Shown: piece by piece, positions 8,399-16,696 of the stretch
How the letters are laid out: every line of letters begins with the position of its first letter
Position numbering within the stretch: position 1 is the first letter of the stretch
NCBI GenBank assembly: GCA_001543385.1
Contig: LPNH01000001.1
Location: 257,794 to 321,793, forward strand
DNA: 64,000 bases
From: Candidatus Hemicellulosilyticus sp. P3
GTDB lineage: Bacteria; Bacteroidota; Bacteroidia; Bacteroidales; P3
Direction: 5' to 3'
Notes under the pieces: model-generated
What the model was told of the DNA's origin: nothing
What the model saw: only the letters and a program-made list of their open reading frames with translations
The model's database searches: none
Program-made: the position numbers and the translations under genes

Positions 8399-10324
8399 TC
8401 AGCTCCGCTTCCCGTCCAGCTGACAGTAGATGCTGTTATTGCTGATAAACTCCGGCACAATGGCTTTCATTTTGGCCACAATCTGCATCGCATCCATGCC
8501 GGCCAGCGTCTGCTCCAGTTCACTGTAGGTACGGTCGACCTCGGCCGTGTCGTACTGGCGTACCATGGCATGCATGATTTTAGGATGGTATGTGGGAATG
8601 GTGTTCTCTTTCGTGGCCAGCAATTCTTCATACAATTTCTCGCCCGGTCTGAGGCCGACCTCTTTGATTTCAATATTGGTCCGTCCAGACAGCTGAATCA
8701 TCTTCTTGGCCATGTCGTATATCTTGACGGGCTGTCCCATGTCAAAGACAAAAATATCGCCGCCTTGCCCCATGGCGCCGGCTTCTAACACCAGGCTGCA
8801 GGCTTCGGGGATAGTCATGAAGTAGCGGATAATGTCGCGATGTGTCACCGTCAACGGGCCGCCTTGCGCCAGCTGCTTCTTAAACAGAGGTATGACGCTG
8901 CCGTTCGACCCCAGTACATTGCCGAACCGGGTGGTGATGAAATGTGTCTTCTCCGACTTGCGGCTCTGGATATAAATCTCGGCCATGCGCTTCGTGGTGC
9001 CCATCACATTGGTCGGGTTCACCGCCTTGTCGGTCGACACCATCACAAACTTCTCCGCACCATACTCCATAGCCAGATCTGCGATGTTTTTCGTGCCGAA
9101 AACATTCACAAAGACCGATTCGTAGGGGTTCTCTTCCATAAACGGCACATGCTTGTAAGCAGCGGCATGATATATCACCTGCGGGTGGTAATGCTCAAAA
9201 ATCTCCCTCATGCGGCGTCTGTCCTTGATGTTGGCAATGACAAATGCCATCTTGTCGACAAAAGGACTGTACTTGGCATCGCTCCGAAGCTCAAACTGCA
9301 GGTCATACATGGGGGTCTCGGCTTGATCCAGCATCACAAGCTGCTTTGGATGGTACTGTATCAGCTGCCGGCACATCTCGCTGCCGATGCTGCCGGCCGC
9401 CCCCGTCACCATCACCACCTTGTCAAACACCTCGCGCACCACATTGCTGTTGTCTAACTGTATGCTGTCGCGACCCAGCAAATCCTCAATCTGGATGTCC
9501 TCAATCTGGTTGGCGGTGAACTCGCCGTTAATCCACATGGAGATATGCGGCACCGCTTTCACTGTCAGCCCCAGTTCCAGCGCCTTGTTTACAATAGCCT
9601 GCTTGTGGATGGTGCGTATGGCCGGAATGGCAATAAGCAGCATGCTGACATCGCGTTTTTTGATAAAACCGGCGTTCATCGCCTTGCGTCGCTGCATGAT
9701 AGGCACCCCGTTCAGTGTCTGGCCTTCCTTTGACGGCGCATCGTCAATAAATGCAACAACACGGTACTCGCGACGCAAATCCTGCTGCAGTGCATTGTAT
9801 GCGATAACACCCGCCGCGCCGGCTCCGTAGATGATAATATTGGTGGCGGGGCGTCTCCGTTTGAAATACTCGTTGTATATCCGTTGCGCCAGCAACCGCA
9901 CCACAATCATACCCACGGCCAGCAGGAAAAACATCTCCACCACCTCACGGTAGCTGAGCATGATGCATTGGTCGATGAGATGATAACTGTTATTCAGGAA
10001 ATTAATGCTGCCCAACGCCACAATCGGTATACCGCAAGCCGTCAGGATGCAGATAATGTCATTCAGACCCGAATGGCGGATAATGCTCCTGTATGTACCT
10101 GTCAGCAGGAAACATCCGACACAGACGGCCAGCACCTCGCACATCTTGATAAACACAATGTGGGGGTTCCACGGTCCGTTCTGCGTCTGGAACAGTTCGA
10201 CAATAAAGAAAATCGCCACGGCCACCAACAGGTCGATGACAAAAATAAAACTTTGCGGCACAGTGGAGTGTCTGTAGCTTCGGACGAAATGAAAAAGTAG
10301 TTTTTTTAGCATATTCCGGTACAT
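8399..10324 (-). CDS. wbpM: Membrane-bound nucleotide-sugar 4,6-dehydratase, WbpM/FlaA1 family
   Basis: The 641-residue protein has the full-length WbpM architecture. Four hydrophobic segments fill residues about 20-150. An NAD-binding fold with IIYGAGAAGVIAYNAL follows near 165, and a second Rossmann fold starts with TGAAGSIGSE near 303. YHAAAYKHVPFMEENP and STDKAVNPTNVMGTTKRM follow. In the last motif Met stands where short-chain dehydrogenases have the catalytic Tyr, which is the known state in WbpM-type enzymes. They convert UDP-GlcNAc to UDP-4-keto-6-deoxy-GlcNAc at the inner membrane, the precursor of sugars such as QuiNAc and FucNAc. No downstream reductase or aminotransferase for that product was seen here. 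Confidence 0.88.
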   Translation of the reverse strand: MYRNMLKKLLFHFVRSYRHSTVPQSFIFVIDLLVAVAIFFIVELFQTQNGPWNPHIVFIKMCEVLAVCVGCFLLTGTYRSIIRHSGLNDIICILTACGIPIVALGSINFLNNSYHLIDQCIMLSYREVVEMFFLLAVGMIVVRLLAQRIYNEYFKRRRPATNIIIYGAGAAGVIAYNALQQDLRREYRVVAFIDDAPSKEGQTLNGVPIMQRRKAMNAGFIKKRDVSMLLIAIPAIRTIHKQAIVNKALELGLTVKAVPHISMWINGEFTANQIEDIQIEDLLGRDSIQLDNSNVVREVFDKVVMVTGAAGSIGSEMCRQLIQYHPKQLVMLDQAETPMYDLQFELRSDAKYSPFVDKMAFVIANIKDRRRMREIFEHYHPQVIYHAAAYKHVPFMEENPYESVFVNVFGTKNIADLAMEYGAEKFVMVSTDKAVNPTNVMGTTKRMAEIYIQSRKSEKTHFITTRFGNVLGSNGSVIPLFKKQLAQGGPLTVTHRDIIRYFMTIPEACSLVLEAGAMGQGGDIFVFDMGQPVKIYDMAKKMIQLSGRTNIEIKEVGLRPGEKLYEELLATKENTIPTYHPKIMHAMVRQYDTAEVDRTYSELEQTLAGMDAMQIVAKMKAIVPEFISNNSIYCQLDGKRS

Positions 10325-10335
10325 CCGTTTTTTAG

Positions 10336-10369
10336 TGAGATACTTATATAATTGAGATACTTATATAAT
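10336..10369. repeat. Tandem 17-bp direct repeat upstream of the wbpM-type gene
   Basis: Two exact, abutting copies of TGAGATACTTATATAAT occupy 10336-10352 and 10353-10369. They lie between the end of the GLUG lipoprotein gene and the start of the WbpM-type gene, both on the minus strand. An AT-rich tandem repeat here may affect promoter strength or simply be slippage-prone filler. Confidence 0.9.
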
Positions 10370-10377
10370 AATTAGTA

Positions 10378-12276
10378 CTATTCCCATTCCAAGAGGGTCA
10401 ATGTGCCGTTGTTTCTCCAAGTGCAGGCATTTGTAAGCGACATTGTTGCGATGTTATTAGTGAGTTGGGTGTGCAGTCCGCCGTCGCTCCCGCCTTGAAT
10501 GGTGACCGCACTGCTGAGTTTTTGGCAGTTCGCGACGGTGCCGTTCGTTTCGTTTTCGTTGACCGTATTGTTGGACGAATGATAGCAATACCCGATGGTG
10601 CCGGCGTTGCTATAGCAAAGATGCTGTGAGCTGTTGTTGTAGAAATAGCAGTTGCGGACGGTCGAGAGCGTCCTCAACTGTCCGACCAGTCCTGCACTTT
10701 TCCCGTTGCTGGACACATTGGCATAACTATAGCTGTTATACACCTGATTGTTTGTCCCGACATATCCGATCAAGCCGCCGCTCACATCGCTGCCATTACC
10801 CTGTGTCGCAACAGCACCTCGGTTCGCGCAATTGATGATTTGGCTGTTTGTGTTGTCCATGCATCCGGCAATACCGCCGGCGTAAAAGTTGGTCACATTG
10901 AGATACTCTGTACTGACGGGGGCTTCGTTCCGGCAGCAGTCTATCGTGGTGGTTTTGATGCGTCCGGCAATGCCGCCCAGGTCAATTGTTCCGCTTTGTG
11001 CGCTGACCACAGTTATACTGGCGGTGTTGATGCAGTGACGGATGGTGGCGCTCTGTGCATAGGAGGCTATGCTGCCGCATGTAAACCGGCTTCCGGTATA
11101 ATACTGACTGTTCTGTACGGTTCCGGCCGTCGTCACATGTTTCACCGTGCCTCCGTTCAGGTAGGCGATCAGGGCGCAGCCGCCGAGTGTGACAGTATGG
11201 CCGTCACCGTCCAGCGTCCCTCGAAATTCCGCAATGACGTCCGACACGGAAAAATCACCGTCCAGTTTGAAATATTTTCCGCTTGTGGTGGCGTACCTGG
11301 AACACCAGTGGCTCCACTCGGCGGCGTTGCACGCTAAGTAGGGGTCGGTTTGGGTGCCGGCTGGCTCCACCTCGTCATACCTGTTGCCGTTGTTGTCTGT
11401 CAGTGTCTGGGTGCTTGCGTCGTAGGTTATTGTCCCGAAATCGTAGCATCTGCTTGCGCTGAGGCTGACGCTGCCACTCTTGGAGCGTGCGAAGCGGCGG
11501 CGTACACCGTCGACCGTCAGATAGATGTCGACTGTGAATGCCGAGGCCTCCGTCACAGGGGGCAGGAACAGATGGAAAGGCTGCTCCGTTGCGCCCAGTG
11601 TCACTCCGTCGGGGCACAGCAGTATGCGTCGGGTGCCGCTCAGAGCGGACGCGTCGTGGTCCCATGCTCCGTTGTTGTATCGGATGCTGTAAATTCCGTT
11701 CAGCGCCCGGTCACAGCTGACGGCGATACGTTGCAGTTGCACGGTGGCGTTGCCTGCGGTCTTGAGGGCGAAGCGTGTAAGCAGCGTCACATTCTCAAAC
11801 TGCAGGTTGCGAGCTTCGGTGTAGGCCGTCATAGGGGCCTCCACCGACTGGTGGCCGGCACCGGCGCCGGCTGCTACAGTGCTGTAATAGGTGGTCTCCG
11901 GAATGATGAAATCCGCGGTGCCGCCGCTGACGGTCACGATGGCGGCCGGATAGGCTGCAAGGTAGCCGCCGTTTGCCGTCGCAATGCCGTCCGCTCCGAT
12001 AGTCGCCGTATAATGCTCGCCGGCTTCTTCCACACGGACACTCCGTTCCGTTCCGTTGATATTGACCGCATCGCCGTCGGCCCAGCATCCGTAATCATTC
12101 GTTTCCCCCGTCGTGATATAAGTCTTGTCGGGCGAAGGCGTTCCGTAGGGGAGAATGTGCGCTGTAAAGTATTCGTTATAAGTTGGTTCGGTGTCCTCCT
12201 CGTCTTTAGAGCAGGATATGGCGAACAACATCGCTGTCGCCATCCCGATGATGCTGTACTTGTTTACCATTCCCAT
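10378..12276 (-). CDS. Surface lipoprotein with fimbrillin-like N-domain and GLUG repeats
   Basis: The 632-residue protein starts with a lipoprotein signal ending at Cys22. The SKDEED that follows fits the Bacteroidota lipoprotein export signal, so surface exposure is likely. Residues about 60-280 contain CWADGDAVNINGT and GGYLAAYPAA, a pattern of fimbrillin-like (Mfa_like) domains. Residues about 400-550 hold five GLUG-type units of the form GGIAGRI...CCRN, each ending in an Asn/Cys turn, which predict a beta-solenoid. A larger paralogue lies at 41077-43962. The function is unknown; adhesion is an inference. The start may be Met1 or Met3. A small ORF overlaps the 5' end by 13 bases. Confidence 0.8.
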   Translation of the reverse strand: MGMVNKYSIIGMATAMLFAISCSKDEEDTEPTYNEYFTAHILPYGTPSPDKTYITTGETNDYGCWADGDAVNINGTERSVRVEEAGEHYTATIGADGIATANGGYLAAYPAAIVTVSGGTADFIIPETTYYSTVAAGAGAGHQSVEAPMTAYTEARNLQFENVTLLTRFALKTAGNATVQLQRIAVSCDRALNGIYSIRYNNGAWDHDASALSGTRRILLCPDGVTLGATEQPFHLFLPPVTEASAFTVDIYLTVDGVRRRFARSKSGSVSLSASRCYDFGTITYDASTQTLTDNNGNRYDEVEPAGTQTDPYLACNAAEWSHWCSRYATTSGKYFKLDGDFSVSDVIAEFRGTLDGDGHTVTLGGCALIAYLNGGTVKHVTTAGTVQNSQYYTGSRFTCGSIASYAQSATIRHCINTASITVVSAQSGTIDLGGIAGRIKTTTIDCCRNEAPVSTEYLNVTNFYAGGIAGCMDNTNSQIINCANRGAVATQGNGSDVSGGLIGYVGTNNQVYNSYSYANVSSNGKSAGLVGQLRTLSTVRNCYFYNNSSQHLCYSNAGTIGYCYHSSNNTVNENETNGTVANCQKLSSAVTIQGGSDGGLHTQLTNNIATMSLTNACTWRNNGTLTLLEWE

Positions 12277-12455
12277 GATTCTCTTTCATAGCTGCTTGCG
12301 GTGTTGTCCGACATACCGTCGGGCGCTTCAGGCAGTAGTGTGTGGTCGCAGTCGCTGGTGGCATATCCGCTCTCGCATCGCATGCTGACAACTGTCACGT
12401 TAGGAGCGATATAAGGATGTCTCTGCGCTGCCACAGGTGATTGTTTAATTTGCAA
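12264..12455 (-). CDS. Small hypothetical protein upstream of the GLUG lipoprotein
   Basis: This frame encodes about 63 residues, including HPYIAPNVTVVSMRCES and an acidic, Asn/Ser-rich tail ending in SYERESWEW. Short proteins with a YxxPxxxVVxxxxE core and a polar Trp-ending tail are common beside fimbrillin-like genes in Bacteroidales, which is why I call it. The start is uncertain. The frame opens with TTG at 12453-12455, which overlaps a -7-like box, and a GTG at 12432-12434 is an alternative. Its end overlaps the lipoprotein start by 13 bases, as translationally coupled genes do. No function can be assigned. Confidence 0.5.
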   Translation of the reverse strand: MQIKQSPVAAQRHPYIAPNVTVVSMRCESGYATSDCDHTLLPEAPDGMSDNTASSYERESWEW

Positions 12456-12460
12456 AAATA
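12453..12460 (-). promoter_or_regulatory. Candidate -7 element for the small ORF and GLUG lipoprotein
   Basis: On the minus strand this reads TATTTTTG, an exact TAnnTTTG match. Transcription from it would begin inside or just before the small ORF, so that ORF would probably start at an internal codon. Confidence 0.45.
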
Positions 12461-12534
12461 CATAAATTTTCTCGAATACCTTATTCCCTTTATGCTACTT
12501 TTATCGGCCCGGGTGTAATTAGTTGAAATCAGGA

Positions 12535-12549
12535 CTGACACTTTGTCAG
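12535..12549. promoter_or_regulatory. Short palindrome upstream of htpG
   Basis: CTGACA and TGTCAG form a perfect 6-bp inverted repeat around a 3-base centre, about 65 bases before the htpG start. It could be an operator or part of a heat-shock promoter. It is not CIRCE, and no known regulator was recognised. The rest of the 12456-12615 gap shows nothing else clear. Confidence 0.35.
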
Positions 12550-12615
12550 AACTCTCATTTGGTACGGTACTTGATTCCTTAATGGGTGTCCGAAATAATT
12601 CAATCCGATGTAACT

Positions 12616-14532
12616 ATGACCAAAACCAACGGCAACATCAACGTTCAGACCGAGAACATATTTCCGGTCATCAAAAAATTTCTTTATTCCGACCACGAAA
12701 TATTCCTTCGGGAACTGGTGTCCAATGCCATCGACGCCACACAGAAACTCCGCACACTCTCTGCACGGGGCGAGTTCCAGGGCGAATTGGGCGATCTTAC
12801 CGTTGAGGTGATCCTCGACAGCAAAAAGAAAACCCTTACCGTCTCCGACCGTGGCATCGGCATGACCGCCGACGAAGTGGAGAAATACATCAACCAGATC
12901 GCCTTCAGCGGAGCATCCGATTTCCTTGCAAAATACAAGGATGTCCAGGAAAACCTCATTGGCCACTTTGGCTTGGGGTTCTATTCGGCGTTCATGGTGG
13001 CAGACAAGGTGGAAATCCGCACCCAGTCATATAAAGACGCCCCGGCTATGCATTGGACCTGCGACGGTTCGCCGGCTTTCACCATGGAAGAGTGCAAAAA
13101 GAAAGAACGCGGCACCGACATCATACTTCATATTGCCGATGACTGCAAGGAGTTTCTCGAGGAGCAGCAGATTCTGCAATTATTGCGCAAATACTGCCGT
13201 TTCATGCCTGTCCCCATCCGTTTCGGCGACGAGAGCGTATGGGTGGACAGCGACACCGAGTTCGAAGAGGTTGATGACGGCAACGGGGGCAAGACCAAGA
13301 AACCCAAACGTGTCGAAAAAAAACAGCCCCGAATCGTCAACAACACCGAGCCTGCGTGGAAAAAAACACCGGCATCGCTCACCGACGACGACTACAAAAA
13401 ATTCTACCACGAGCTCTACCCGATGAATTTCGAGGAGCCGTTGTTCCAGATTCATCTCAATGTCGATTACCCGTTCAACCTTACCGGCATTCTTTACTTT
13501 CCCAAGGTGCGCAAGACCATCGACCCCAACCGCAACAAAATTCAGCTTTATTGCAACCAGGTTTTTGTCACCGACAGCGTCGAGGGTGTGGTGCCGGAAT
13601 ACCTGATGCTGCTTCACGGAGTTCTCGACTCGCCCGATATTCCGCTCAACGTCAGTCGCAGCTACCTGCAGAGCGACTCCAACGTGAAGAAAATCTCGAC
13701 ACACATCAGCAAAAAAGTGGCCGACAAACTGGAAGAGATGTTCAAGTCCGACCGCGAAGACTTTGAGAAAAAATGGGACGATATCAAGATCTTCGTCGAA
13801 TACGGCATGCTGACCGATGAGAAATTCTGCGAACGCGCCATGAAATTCTACCTCCTCAAAGGCAGCGACGGGTCGTTCTCTCCGCTCGACGCCTACCGTG
13901 AGAAGATTGCACCCCTGCAGACCGACAAAGACAAAATTGTCTGCTATCTCTACGCCAACGACCTCGACGAACAGCATGCCTATGTCGCCAAGGCCAAGGC
14001 CAAGGGTTACGACGTGCTGTTGATGGACAGCGTGCTCACTCCCCACTTCATCAACCTGCTCGAACAGAAGCTTGACAAGAGCCGTTTCGTGCGTGTCGAC
14101 AGCGATGTGGTGGAAAAACTCATCCCGCATGAGGACAACATCCCGGAGAAGATGTCCAAAGAGGATCAAGAAAAGTTGAAACCGATTATCGAGGGTGAGG
14201 TCGACAAGCAACGGTTCACCGTCATAATGGAGTCACTCGAGAGCGACGACCAGCCCATGCTCATCACACAGAGCGAGTTTATGCGTCGCTATCGTGAGAT
14301 GGCGCAGACCAGCGGCGGCGGCATGAGTTTCTATGGTGAGATGCCCGAGAGCTACAATCTGGTGGTCAATGTCAACCACCCGTTGGTGGCCGCTGTGCTT
14401 GCCGAGGCCGATGCCGGGAAGCAGAAACGACTGGTGCATCAGCTCACCGACCTGGCGCTGCTGAGCAACGGCCTCCTCAAGGGCGAATCGCTCACACAGT
14501 TCGTCCAGCGGAGTTTGGACATGATTAATTAG
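12616..14532 (+). CDS. htpG: Hsp90-family chaperone HtpG
   Basis: The 638-residue protein starts MTKTNGNINVQTENIF. The GHKL ATPase motifs are present: FLRELVSNAIDA, VSDRGIGMTADEV and GHFGLGFYSAFMVAD. The middle domain has the LNVSRSYLQSD stretch typical of Hsp90 and the C-terminal dimerisation domain is complete. HtpG is a cytosolic ATP-dependent chaperone dimer. An Asp/Lys-rich insert follows the N-domain (VDDGNGGKTKKPKRVEKK), at the place where a charged linker occurs in Hsp90s. The ATG at 12616 was chosen over the in-frame ATG at 12586 because family similarity starts there. It is transcribed alone and ends at a strong bidirectional terminator. Confidence 0.96.
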   Translation: MTKTNGNINVQTENIFPVIKKFLYSDHEIFLRELVSNAIDATQKLRTLSARGEFQGELGDLTVEVILDSKKKTLTVSDRGIGMTADEVEKYINQIAFSGASDFLAKYKDVQENLIGHFGLGFYSAFMVADKVEIRTQSYKDAPAMHWTCDGSPAFTMEECKKKERGTDIILHIADDCKEFLEEQQILQLLRKYCRFMPVPIRFGDESVWVDSDTEFEEVDDGNGGKTKKPKRVEKKQPRIVNNTEPAWKKTPASLTDDDYKKFYHELYPMNFEEPLFQIHLNVDYPFNLTGILYFPKVRKTIDPNRNKIQLYCNQVFVTDSVEGVVPEYLMLLHGVLDSPDIPLNVSRSYLQSDSNVKKISTHISKKVADKLEEMFKSDREDFEKKWDDIKIFVEYGMLTDEKFCERAMKFYLLKGSDGSFSPLDAYREKIAPLQTDKDKIVCYLYANDLDEQHAYVAKAKAKGYDVLLMDSVLTPHFINLLEQKLDKSRFVRVDSDVVEKLIPHEDNIPEKMSKEDQEKLKPIIEGEVDKQRFTVIMESLESDDQPMLITQSEFMRRYREMAQTSGGGMSFYGEMPESYNLVVNVNHPLVAAVLAEADAGKQKRLVHQLTDLALLSNGLLKGESLTQFVQRSLDMIN

Positions 14533-14539
14533 CAGGTTG

Positions 14540-14592
14540 GAAACAACAATAAAAAAATAGAGACGCATACGCGTCTCTATTTTTTTATTGTT
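14540..14592. terminator. Bidirectional terminator between htpG and the flippase gene
   Basis: A 26-27 bp perfect inverted repeat surrounds the 4-base centre ATAC at 14567-14570. The inner part is GC-richer (AGAGACGC) and the outer part is A/T runs, so each strand gives a hairpin followed by a U tract. The right arm runs into the final codons of the flippase gene. Confidence 0.93.
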
Positions 14593-15859
14593 GTTTCTTC
14601 ACGACCATGTTTTTCAAGAGTGACAGGTCGCTTTTCTTTATGAGCACCATGTCTTTAATAGGTGTATGAGTCTCTCGGGTGAAAGATATCACAAAGAGAA
14701 TACCGCACACACTGTTGCCCAGCGAGGTGGCGACTGCGGCGCCGTTGATACCCAACCGAGGTACCAGTAATAAGTTTCCGATTGCATTGGTGACAACTGC
14801 GGCCGCCAGCAATACAACATTGCGTATCTGTTTTCCGTTGACGATGTTGTATTGTGCGATGAGTTTGAAGTAGCCGATGAAGATGATACCAATGGCGGTG
14901 ATTATAACCACTTCGTAAGCGTTGATATAGGGTTCTCCGTAGAATAGTCTGATGGCCCATCGTCCCAATATCAGAATGATAAAAAATAGAATGATTGACG
15001 ATGCCATGCAACAGCGGCATACCTTTGCCACTTCGTTCGTTGCAGCGCCTTTCGATAGTTTCGACACCAGCACGCCTTTCAGTGTGTCGGGGATTATGAC
15101 GATGATATCCACCAAACCGATGCCCAGCGAGTAGACGCCGATCATAGCGTATGTAATGTAGTTGTATTGTTTCAACATCAGTATATCAACCTTGTAGTTC
15201 AAAGTTGTCATCAACAAGGCTATCATTGGGAAAAATCCAAAACGGAACAACTCTTTTGCCAGTCCCAATGAGGTTTTGTCATAGATCGGCTTGCATCGCA
15301 ACAGGTAAGTGAAGATGATGGCTTGTAGCAGATGGGTGATCATCAGTAATAGTATCATCCAGTAGAAGTTGGCTGATGTTAATATTATTAGTATGATACT
15401 GACAATCAGTGTAATAAATGATATTGAAAGGGTTGTGATGTTCCGTTTGTTGGGATTTTCCACCAAATGTACGTAGTTCACTACCCGGGCATAGCCGGCC
15501 AATGGCATCAATAATATTGCGGCTTGGATGTCGGCCGTCGGAAACCAAAAACACAATGCCAACGAAAGTGTGAAATAAATGCCATATATCAAATACACCA
15601 GCGAGATGTAGCGAGACAGGAATGTGTTGTCTTGTAATTTTTTCTTGAAGTAGGGGTAAGCTTCGTGGATGCCGAAGGTGATGATAATTCCACCCGTGGC
15701 AACGATGATGTTGATGTAAGCCGATTCGCCTTTCAGAGCGGGTCCTAGGTAGCGAGCTACACAAATGGATTGTGCCACCGTGATAAAGATGCTGAAAATA
15801 CGGGTCAGTATCGCGAAAGAGTACTCGTTGGATAGTATTTTGCTGATGCTTTTTGGCAT
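14585..15859 (-). CDS. Polysaccharide flippase, Wzx/MATE-like
   Basis: The 424-residue protein is almost entirely hydrophobic, with about 12 predicted membrane segments. Its N-terminus (SFAILTRIFSIFITVAQSICVARYLGP) matches the opening of Wzx-type polysaccharide transporters of the MOP superfamily. These flip undecaprenyl-linked repeat units to the periplasmic face. Base composition is more AT-rich than in neighbouring genes, which is common for wzx and can mean transfer. No glycosyltransferase genes adjoin it, so which of the two glycan clusters it serves is unclear. It is the only flippase seen in the window. The start at 15859 follows a gap of about 120 bases with no clear promoter. Confidence 0.85.
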   Translation of the reverse strand: MPKSISKILSNEYSFAILTRIFSIFITVAQSICVARYLGPALKGESAYINIIVATGGIIITFGIHEAYPYFKKKLQDNTFLSRYISLVYLIYGIYFTLSLALCFWFPTADIQAAILLMPLAGYARVVNYVHLVENPNKRNITTLSISFITLIVSIILIILTSANFYWMILLLMITHLLQAIIFTYLLRCKPIYDKTSLGLAKELFRFGFFPMIALLMTTLNYKVDILMLKQYNYITYAMIGVYSLGIGLVDIIVIIPDTLKGVLVSKLSKGAATNEVAKVCRCCMASSIILFFIILILGRWAIRLFYGEPYINAYEVVIITAIGIIFIGYFKLIAQYNIVNGKQIRNVVLLAAAVVTNAIGNLLLVPRLGINGAAVATSLGNSVCGILFVISFTRETHTPIKDMVLIKKSDLSLLKNMVVKKQQ

Positions 15860-15982
15860 TACTGGTTGGTATGGCGACGTTGTGTCTGTTTTGAGGTGAC
15901 AATAGGTGTTTGATTGGACAATAGTGTCCGTAGCTTTCCGGTGAGGTTATTGGGGCAACCTTCGGTTCGCTTTCTTTTTGTT

Positions 15983-16648
15983 TTACTTTCCAGCCAGCAC
16001 GACGACGATCTCGCCTTTCACCTCTTTGGCGGCAAAGTGGTCGTGAACTTCCCGTAGTGTGCCGCGACAGGTCTCGGCGTGCAGCTTGCTGATTTCTCTC
16101 GACACACTGACGGGTCGTTCTTCACCAACCACCTCCATCAGTTGTTCCAAGAGTTTTACCAGTCGGTAGGGCGACTCGTAAATCACCATCGTCCGCTCTT
16201 CTTCAGAAAGTGCCTTCAAGGCGGTTTGTCGGCCCTTCTTATGCGGCAGAAATCCTTCAAAGACAAATCGGTCGCAAGGCAATCCGCTGTCTATCAGAGC
16301 CGGTACGAATGCCGTGGCCCCGGGCAGACATTCCACTTCAATGTTGTGGCGCACCGCCTCCCGGACCAACAGGAATCCGGGGTCGCTGACACCGGGGGTG
16401 CCGGCATCTGTCACAACCGCCATTGTTGTTCCGCTCAACAATTTGTCAATCAGTGTTGCAACGGCTTGGTGCTCATTGAAAATATGGTATGGTTGCATCG
16501 GCGTGTCGATGCCGTAATGCTGCATCAGTACACGCGATGTGCGTGTATCCTCGGCAAGAATCAAATCCACCTGCTTCAATATCTCGACGGCCCGGTAAGT
16601 CATGTCGCCTAAATTTCCGACAGGGGTGGGCACCAGATAAAGTTTCAT
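15983..16648 (-). CDS. rsmI: 16S rRNA 2'-O-ribose C1402 methyltransferase RsmI
   Basis: The protein has 222 residues from the ATG at 16646-16648. Motifs of the tetrapyrrole-methylase-like RsmI family are complete: KLYLVPTPVGNLGDMTYRA, LILAEDTRTSRVLM, VTDAGTPGVSDPG and a C-terminal MVIYESPYRLVKLLE. It methylates the 2'-hydroxyl of C1402 in the decoding centre using SAM. An earlier in-frame ATG at 16672 would put the start inside a GC-rich hairpin and add residues foreign to the family. It is last in the housekeeping operon running from the deoxynucleoside kinase. Confidence 0.95.
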   Translation of the reverse strand: MKLYLVPTPVGNLGDMTYRAVEILKQVDLILAEDTRTSRVLMQHYGIDTPMQPYHIFNEHQAVATLIDKLLSGTTMAVVTDAGTPGVSDPGFLLVREAVRHNIEVECLPGATAFVPALIDSGLPCDRFVFEGFLPHKKGRQTALKALSEEERTMVIYESPYRLVKLLEQLMEVVGEERPVSVSREISKLHAETCRGTLREVHDHFAAKEVKGEIVVVLAGK

Positions 16649-16660
16649 GGCATGGCAGAG

Positions 16661-16689
16661 CGGGCGGCGCACAATATGTGCGCCGCCCG
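16661..16689. other. GC-rich perfect hairpin between yebC and rsmI
   Basis: A 13-bp perfect inverted repeat (arms 16661-16673 and 16677-16689) encloses a 3-base loop. It lies 12 bases upstream of the rsmI ATG on the minus-strand transcript. No T-rich tail follows on either strand, so it is not a standard intrinsic terminator. It may be a processing or stability element, or it may mask the rsmI start. Confidence 0.85.
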
Positions 16690-16696
16690 TGATAAT

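Noticed and set aside
10325-10377. Invertible promoter as known for Bacteroides capsule loci
   Set aside because: Only direct tandem copies were found here. No inverted repeats flank this or the other glycan promoters, and no recombinase gene is present in the window.
13180-14211. Open frame of 343 codons on the minus strand
   Set aside because: It is antisense to htpG, with an unnatural Val/Phe/His-rich product; a shadow of the strong G/C third-position bias.
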